Made by a program: the position numbers and the translations under genes. Positions 59,432 through 64,000 of a stretch of 64,000 nt of DNA are shown piece by piece (the stretch's first letter is position 1; the number at the start of each line of letters is the position of its first letter). The notes under the pieces were generated by a model. That model had not been told where the DNA came from. It was given only the letters and a program-made list of their open reading frames with translations, and did not search any database. Source of the stretch: Lachnospiraceae bacterium (GTDB taxonomy: Bacteria > Bacillota > Clostridia > Lachnospirales > Lachnospiraceae); contig CABJAM010000007.1 in NCBI GenBank assembly GCA_902363555.1, positions 466,256 through 530,255 on the forward strand, read 5' to 3'.

Positions 59432-60487
59432 TTATCCGAAAATCCGTTCCAACCACAACAATAACAGGTTCGGCCACTGAGTAAGGCTTGGGATGACCTC
59501 CGCGCCCTCCGGTGCAAATTTATAATCCCCCAATCCAAAGCCATGATCCACACCATCGTAAAGATGCAGCTCCACACGTACTCCGTTTTGAGCCAGATCA
59601 GCCACAAAGGGCATCATACGCCACAGCGACCAATCCTTATTTCCCATGATAAAAAATGAGGGTGGGAAATCCGTATAATTATTATGATTGTCATAAGGAA
59701 ACGTGGCCGGATAAATACCTGCATAAGCGTTGAGCCGGGCACTTTGGAAATCCACCTCATCCGGAAGATAATCCGGATCAACGACCTCCGGCCGGGCATT
59801 GACCCCCAGATCGTTGATTAGATTTATCGTCTGGCGATTTCCCATGGAAAAGCCATTGGAAATAATCTTCTCCGAATCCACTCCGTATTCATCAGCTTTA
59901 GCGCGAATCAGCCGGACCGCCCGCTGAAGATCCAGCGCCCTGTTCATGGAACGGCGGACCCCGGCTCCCATACCATGACGGTTATTGAGCACAAAAGCAT
60001 TATAGCCATGGGCCTGATAAAATTCTGCAACCGGAAACCCTTCATGCATATGGCTGCGGAAGCTTCCTCCGGTAATGATCGCTGTTGGATGCTTTTTGCC
60101 GTCATTTTGCAGGAAGGGAATGAGATGTGGGCGAAATTCCGGACCATCATGGCTAATTTTCTCCCAGTCCTTGGATTTTATCAAATGCCAGGGAATATTA
60201 TCCTTATTCCACAAATAAATCTTATCCGCCTCCGGATCATGTTCCGGAACAAGGCGTTTTTCCGCCTCCATCAGCCCCTCCATCAGGCTCTTACATTTCT
60301 CCTCCGTCAAATCCTCTCTAATAATCACATTTCCCGTTTCCAAATTTACACGATACATCGAATAAAAAGCTTTTACAAGCAGCTTCCCCATACGGTTATA
60401 ATTTTCCGGCGCATAAGCCTTATATTCATCCCCATAATGTCTCATGCTGAAATACAATTTGTTTAGCTCATCAAAAGCTGTAATCAT
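59432..60487 (-). CDS. Alpha/beta hydrolase
   Basis: 351-residue alpha/beta hydrolase-fold enzyme. Nucleophile elbow SNGFSMGNRQ (GxSxG, Ser as nucleophile); the C-terminal catalytic His is in LYDGVDHGFGLGDY; an oxyanion region is likely in IITGGSFRSHMHEGF. A helical N-terminal segment of ~100 residues precedes the core. It resembles esterase/acyl hydrolases of the dienelactone or BD-FAE type; the substrate is unknown. I start at the ATG at 60485-60487, 7 nt after GGAGG. It overlaps the upstream MFS gene by 17 nt, so they are an operon. Confidence 0.85.
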   Translation of the reverse strand: MITAFDELNKLYFSMRHYGDEYKAYAPENYNRMGKLLVKAFYSMYRVNLETGNVIIREDLTEEKCKSLMEGLMEAEKRLVPEHDPEADKIYLWNKDNIPWHLIKSKDWEKISHDGPEFRPHLIPFLQNDGKKHPTAIITGGSFRSHMHEGFPVAEFYQAHGYNAFVLNNRHGMGAGVRRSMNRALDLQRAVRLIRAKADEYGVDSEKIISNGFSMGNRQTINLINDLGVNARPEVVDPDYLPDEVDFQSARLNAYAGIYPATFPYDNHNNYTDFPPSFFIMGNKDWSLWRMMPFVADLAQNGVRVELHLYDGVDHGFGLGDYKFAPEGAEVIPSLTQWPNLLLLWLERIFG

Positions 60488-61724
60488 CTTTTGTCCTCCA
60501 TTTCCATTGTTCACTTTTTAAGTACCTTAAATACCATACTGCCGCCAGCATGGTCAGCAGGGCGTCCAAAATATACACAGCCATATATCCAAATATATTT
60601 AAAACAGCTCCCCATATAAGGGCACCGCAGGCTGTTCCAAGATCCTTGGCCCCGAAAAATACGGAATTGGCTGTTCCCCGATTTTCCGGTGTGGATTTTC
60701 TCACAGCCGCTGCATTAAGCAGCGAATAAAAAATACCGTAACCAAAGCCATATAAAATGCCAGCCAGCCAAATGGACCATATTCCCAACGCAGCAGCAAT
60801 ACATATATATGCCATTGCAATCAAACAGGCGGATGTGAATGCCGTCCTCCCCTCTCCGAACCTCCGGCTGATTTTTCCCACAAATAATCTGGAAATAATC
60901 ATACCGAAAACATTGAGTGAAAAAAATATACCGATGCCTTCAATCCCTTTTAACGCTCCCCAAAAGGACAAATACGTGGACAGAGAGGTCTGGCATAAAA
61001 TAATCAGCATGGATGCCATCGACGGATGCAGAGAACCGCTCTCAATGGAAAGCCTCACAAAACCCTTTCCTGTCTTTTTAATCGGCAGCGGCTCTTTTTT
61101 CCTAATCTGCATTTTTAGGTTTCTAATCTTTTGCTGTTTTCGGCTATTACTTATTAAAATCAGCATGAGCACTATAAATATCGACGTCACCAGACCGAAT
61201 ATAAAAACACTGTTAAAGTCAAAACTCCCGGTAAGCCACAGTCCTATAGACGGACCAATGGAGATTGCCACCGCGTTTCCAAGTCCAAAGTATCCCATTC
61301 CCTGTGTCATTTGCCCGGGCGGCAGACAGGCCGTCACCATGGTTCCCAGCGCCGTGGTAAGCATGCTCATCCCCACGCCCTGAACAGCCCGTAGCACCAT
61401 AAGAAATGGAATGCCGCGGCAAAGCATGTATAATCCAAAAACACCTACATAAATTATGGCACCGGCCAGAGCTGTCTTATTACCGCCAGCATGATCGGCC
61501 AGCTTTGCTGCGACTGGACGAAACAACAACGCCGCTATCGTACATACCGTAGTCGCGCTGCCCGCCAATGCCGTGGTAACACCCATCTCCACAATCAGTA
61601 AAGGCATAGCTGTCACCGTCATTTGCAGACACACGGTTACGAGACAGGATACCACCGTTAAAATCAGAAATACCGGCGAAAATATACGCTCTTTTCCAAT
61701 ACTTTCTACACTTTTATCCTTCAT
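60471..61724 (-). CDS. Major facilitator superfamily transporter
   Basis: 417-residue MFS exporter or importer with 12 predicted helices. The loop 2-3 motif is seen as RPVAAKLADHAGGNKT, and the second half has SRLFVGKISRRFGEGRT. I start at the ATG at 61722-61724, 7 nt after AGGAGA; the longer frame begins with a TTG lacking a ribosome binding site. The linked hydrolase overlaps its end, and a LysR gene is divergent, so the three likely handle one compound. Substrate unknown. Confidence 0.9.
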   Translation of the reverse strand: MKDKSVESIGKERIFSPVFLILTVVSCLVTVCLQMTVTAMPLLIVEMGVTTALAGSATTVCTIAALLFRPVAAKLADHAGGNKTALAGAIIYVGVFGLYMLCRGIPFLMVLRAVQGVGMSMLTTALGTMVTACLPPGQMTQGMGYFGLGNAVAISIGPSIGLWLTGSFDFNSVFIFGLVTSIFIVLMLILISNSRKQQKIRNLKMQIRKKEPLPIKKTGKGFVRLSIESGSLHPSMASMLIILCQTSLSTYLSFWGALKGIEGIGIFFSLNVFGMIISRLFVGKISRRFGEGRTAFTSACLIAMAYICIAAALGIWSIWLAGILYGFGYGIFYSLLNAAAVRKSTPENRGTANSVFFGAKDLGTACGALIWGAVLNIFGYMAVYILDALLTMLAAVWYLRYLKSEQWKWRTKDDYSF

Positions 61725-61869
61725 TGCTTTATCTCCTGCTATTTTATCTTCTAAATTGCTTTTACTGCTTTTCTTCAATCTATATTTATGATATTCTATA
61801 ATTACTCTGCTGTCTAATACATAAATCCGTTGAACATATAACTTTAATTTTATAAGAGGTGTGATAATT

Positions 61870-62727
61870 ATGGAACTTTTACAACTTCAATATTTTGAGA
61901 TGATTGCCCGATATGAAAATATATCCAGAGCCGCGGAGAAGCTTCACGTATCCCAGCCATCTCTAAGCAGCTCACTCCTCCGTCTGGAGCGGGAGTTGGG
62001 CTATCCACTATTTGACCGGAACGGCCGAAAAATCATACTAAATGACTATGGAAGATATTTTTTGAAAAATGTACACCAGATCATGGATCTGATTGCAGCC
62101 AGCCGTCTGCCCGACAATTCCGAAGTTCTATCAGGAAAAATCGCTGTGGCCTTTCAAAACCATAATGATGCTATTTTGAAGAAGCTACGGGCATTCCATA
62201 ATTTGAATCCTCAAATCCATATGTATATATATCAAAGTACACTCAGCGAATCCTTCGCCATCAGGTCCTTTGATTTTATCGTCAGCAATTCCGAACGTAG
62301 CTTTCCCTATCCTATGGACAGCCTTGTTTTAAGTGGACGCGGCTGGTATGTAGTAGTTCCCGCCAATTCCCATTTCGCACAGAATGGCCATATATCTTTG
62401 GATGAGCTTCGCCATAAGGATTTCTGCTTTCTTCAGGATAGTCAGGGAAATATGGAGGCTTCTTACCGCATCTGTCTGGATAATAAATTTATACCACGCA
62501 GCATCATTACGACCAATAGTCCGTACTACAAAATGGAGCTGATTTCCCGTACCGGCCTGTTTGGATTTATCCCCACCGGCTGGCATGAATCCTACCAAAA
62601 GCTGGACAATATTAAATTAATTCCATTAGAGGGCTACGAGCATTACACGGATATCCGGCTTTTCTGGAAAGAAAATGCCCTGCTGTCTGAGGCGGCTGCG
62701 GCTTTTCTGGAATTTGTGAAGGAATAA
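61870..62727 (+). CDS. LysR family transcriptional regulator
   Basis: 285 residues. The N-terminal winged HTH is canonical (LLQLQYFEMIARYENISRAAEKLHVSQPSL; SSSLLRLERELGYPLFDRNGRKI). The C-terminal effector domain spans ~90-280 (ISLDELRHKDFCFLQD). I start at the ATG at 61870, about 10 nt after AGAGG; a GTG at 61861 in the same frame is possible. It is divergent from the MFS-hydrolase pair across 145 nt and probably activates it in response to their substrate. Confidence 0.94.
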   Translation: MELLQLQYFEMIARYENISRAAEKLHVSQPSLSSSLLRLERELGYPLFDRNGRKIILNDYGRYFLKNVHQIMDLIAASRLPDNSEVLSGKIAVAFQNHNDAILKKLRAFHNLNPQIHMYIYQSTLSESFAIRSFDFIVSNSERSFPYPMDSLVLSGRGWYVVVPANSHFAQNGHISLDELRHKDFCFLQDSQGNMEASYRICLDNKFIPRSIITTNSPYYKMELISRTGLFGFIPTGWHESYQKLDNIKLIPLEGYEHYTDIRLFWKENALLSEAAAAFLEFVKE

Positions 62728-62837
62728 CAACGTGGAAGCGGATGCATTCAGATAATTTTAGATACATGAGAACTATTGGCGCTTTACAATGGTCAGCCAG
62801 CTTCCTGGTTTGGACCACTGTTTTGAGAAAAAAATAA

Positions 62838-62863
62838 CCCAGTTTACAACACTGTAAACTGGG
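62838..62863 (-). terminator. Terminator of the rRNA-tRNA operon
   Basis: CCCAGTTTAC / GTAAACTGGG, a 10-bp perfect stem with a 6-nt loop, followed on the minus strand by TTATTTTTTT. It lies just after tRNA-Arg. Confidence 0.92.
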
Positions 62864-62867
62864 AAAG

Positions 62868-62941
<74 letters not shown>

Positions 62942-63077
62942 ATTTTGTTGCTCTTGCCTTGCAACGAAATTAATTATATCCAATCGCGGGGCATTTGTCA
63001 ACAACTTTTTTTATTTTTCCACCTGCCTATATGACAGGCATTAAAAAAGCTTAAACAGACGCTTAAGCTTTTCCAAA

Positions 63078-63163
63078 TGCCGGCGACCGGAATCGAACCG
63101 GTACGGGCGATTAGGCCCGCAGGATTTTAAGTCCTGTGCGTCTACCTATTCCGCCACGCCGGC
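63078..63163 (-). tRNA. tRNA-Leu (TAA)
   Basis: 86 nt with a long variable arm (CGGGCCTAATCGCCCG), acceptor GCCGGCG/CGCCGGC, anticodon loop CTTAAAA (TAA), T-loop GTTCGATTC. CCA not encoded. Confidence 0.95.
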
Positions 63164-63168
63164 ATTAA

Positions 63169-63241
63169 TGGGGCTTATAGGGCTCGAACCTATGACCCTC
63201 TGCTTGTAAGGCAGATGCTCTCCCAGCTGAGCTAAAACCCC
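63169..63241 (-). tRNA. tRNA-Val (TAC)
   Basis: 73 nt; acceptor GGGGTTT/AAGCCCC (one G-U), D-loop AGCTCAGCTGGGAGAGC, anticodon loop CTTACAA (TAC), T-loop GTTCGAGCC. CCA not encoded. Confidence 0.95.
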
Positions 63242-63300
63242 ATTATAATGTGGATTTTAAATCCAACAAACTGCATAGCTTCTATAATGAATCTATGCAA

Positions 63301-63374
63301 CGACCCAGATCGGACTCGAACCGACGACCTCCGCCGTGACAGGGCGGCGCTCTAACCAACTGAGCCACTGGGCC
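63301..63374 (-). tRNA. tRNA-Asp (GTC)
   Basis: 74 nt; acceptor GGCCCAG/CTGGGTC (one G-U), anticodon loop CTGTCAC (GTC), T-loop GTTCGAGTC. CCA not encoded. Confidence 0.95.
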
Positions 63375-63391
63375 AAAAAATTTTTTCGGAA

Positions 63392-63465
63392 TGGACCTTC
63401 GGGGACTCGAACCCAGGACCGACCGGTTATGAGCCGGTTGCTCTAACCAACTGAGCTAAAGGTCC
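63392..63465 (-). tRNA. tRNA-Met (CAT)
   Basis: 74 nt; acceptor GGACCTT/AAGGTCC, D-loop AGCTCAGTTGGTTAGAGC, anticodon loop CTCATAA (CAT), T-loop GTTCGAGTC. The paired first base and lack of three G-C pairs below the anticodon loop suggest elongator rather than initiator. CCA not encoded. Confidence 0.93.
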
Positions 63466-63469
63466 GAAA

Positions 63470-63542
63470 AGCCGATGATCGGACTCGAACCGATAACCTG
63501 CTGATTACAAATCAGCTGCTCTGCCAATTGAGCCACATCGGC
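63470..63542 (-). tRNA. tRNA-Thr (TGT)
   Basis: 73 nt; acceptor GCCGATG/CATCGGC, D-loop GGCTCAATTGGCAGAGC, anticodon loop TTTGTAA (TGT), T-loop GTTCGAGTC. Only 4 nt separate it from tRNA-Met. CCA not encoded. Confidence 0.94.
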
Positions 63543-63570
63543 ACACCCTTAATTAAAATAATTAAGTCAA

Positions 63571-63642
63571 TGACTCCAAGGGGATTTGAACCCCTGTTAC
63601 CGCCGTGAAAGGGCGGTGTCTTAACCGCTTGACCATGGAGCC
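63571..63642 (-). tRNA. tRNA-Glu (TTC)
   Basis: 72 nt; acceptor GGCTCCA/TGGAGTC (one G-U), D-loop GGTCAAGCGGTTAAGAC, anticodon loop CTTTCAC (TTC), T-loop GTTCAAATC. CCA not encoded. Confidence 0.95.
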
Positions 63643-63645
63643 GTA

Positions 63646-63718
63646 CTCCCCCTGCCGGGCTCGAACCAGCGACACTTCGGTTAACAGCCGAATGCTCTAC
63701 CGACTGAGCTAAGGAGGA
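63646..63718 (-). tRNA. tRNA-Asn (GTT)
   Basis: 73 nt; acceptor TCCTCCT/AGGGGGA (with G-U pairs), D-loop AGCTCAGTCGGTAGAGC, anticodon loop CTGTTAA (GTT), T-loop GTTCGAGCC. First tRNA after the 23S gene; CCA not encoded. Confidence 0.95.
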
Positions 63719-63792
63719 ATAAAAGATATATAAATATATACCTTCAAAACTGCACATTCAAATACTTTCAATCAAACCATCATAGAAATTTA

Positions 63793-64000
63793 AGGTCAAG
63801 CCCTCGACCGATTAGTAACAGTCAGCTCCATGTGTTGCCACACTTCCACCTCTGCCCTATCTACCTTGTCGTCTTCAAGGGGTCTTACTAGATTACTCTA
63901 TGGGAAATCTTATCTTGAGGGGGGCTTCACGCTTAGATGCCTTCAGCGTTTATCCCTTCCCGACTTGGCTACTCTGCCGTGCCATTGGTTGACAACAGAT
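63793..64000 (-). rRNA. 23S ribosomal RNA, 3' end (partial)
   Basis: The minus strand of the last ~208 nt ends in ACTAATCGGTCGAGGGCTTG followed by ACC, the conserved 3' end of 23S rRNA; upstream conserved segments (CTGAAGGCATCTAAGCG, reading the minus strand) agree. The gene continues beyond the window. The exact 3' end is uncertain by a few bases. No 5S gene follows in the 75 nt before tRNA-Asn. Confidence 0.95.

Overview
The window looks like a chromosomal segment of an anaerobic Firmicute of class Clostridia, most likely a Lachnospiraceae-type organism; I cannot resolve the genus. Reasons: strong AGGAGG-type ribosome binding sites; IMP synthesis by a PurO-like cyclohydrolase plus a stand-alone formyltransferase domain protein behind a ZTP riboswitch; a CofE-like ligase in a lineage not known for F420; the DUF3842-larB-larC-larE cluster; the phasin-UbiB pair; and tRNA genes that do not encode CCA.

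Layout. 1-6.6 kb: a truncated Gfo/Idh/MocA oxidoreductase, a two-gene unit (CD3324-like DNA-binding domain fused to an APH-type kinase, then a HAD protein), the pdxST PLP synthase operon, an orphan Phd/YefM antitoxin, a maltose-type O-acetyltransferase and a solitary RpiR regulator. 6.7-11.1 kb: a large palindromic repeat, an unrecognised Cys/His protein, and a TetR-CDF-MATE efflux unit with two identical TTGAAC-N4-GTTCAA operators. 11.2-12.4 kb: the CofE-like ligase. 12.4-22.2 kb: an A+T-rich accessory island. It holds a decayed DUF6442-like/XRE pair, a 1556-residue STAND NTPase preceded by an in-frame 19-codon mini-ORF and a small glycine-rich membrane ORF, a broken RepA-type ATPase, and an XRE regulator overlapping an AAA-TOPRIM (OLD-like) protein. 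The island ends at the 3' end of guaA, a known type of island insertion point. This is the best candidate for a little-described (probably anti-phage) system.

22.2-36 kb is core: guaA, uvrA, a DUF134-NifX fusion with a His/Cys tail, a ROK repressor, uvrB, ctpA, ftsX, ftsE and a PucR/CdaR-type regulator. 36-51 kb: an SDR enzyme behind three 48-nt tandem repeats, an ABC-F ATPase behind a long attenuated leader, the c-di-AMP receptor family protein DarA, an XRE regulator, the ZTP-riboswitch-controlled purine operon, a nucleotidyltransferase, two unusual membrane proteins (DUF975 fused to PF06541; DUF389) and a marR-ABC-ABC exporter operon. 51-63 kb: an OGG-like glycosylase, the nickel-pincer cofactor cluster with an extremely His-rich LarC but no larA in view, a phasin-like/UbiB pair, a YhhN protein and a LysR-divergent MFS-hydrolase pair. 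62.8-64 kb: the end of an rRNA operon read on the minus strand, with the 23S 3' end followed directly by eight tRNA genes and a terminator, and no 5S gene in between.

How the parts work together: most operons are tight (1-20 nt gaps or overlaps) and many carry visible control elements (ZTP aptamer/terminator, ABC-F attenuator, TetR and MarR sites, ROK-type direct repeats). All functions are assigned by reading the sequence; no database search was run.
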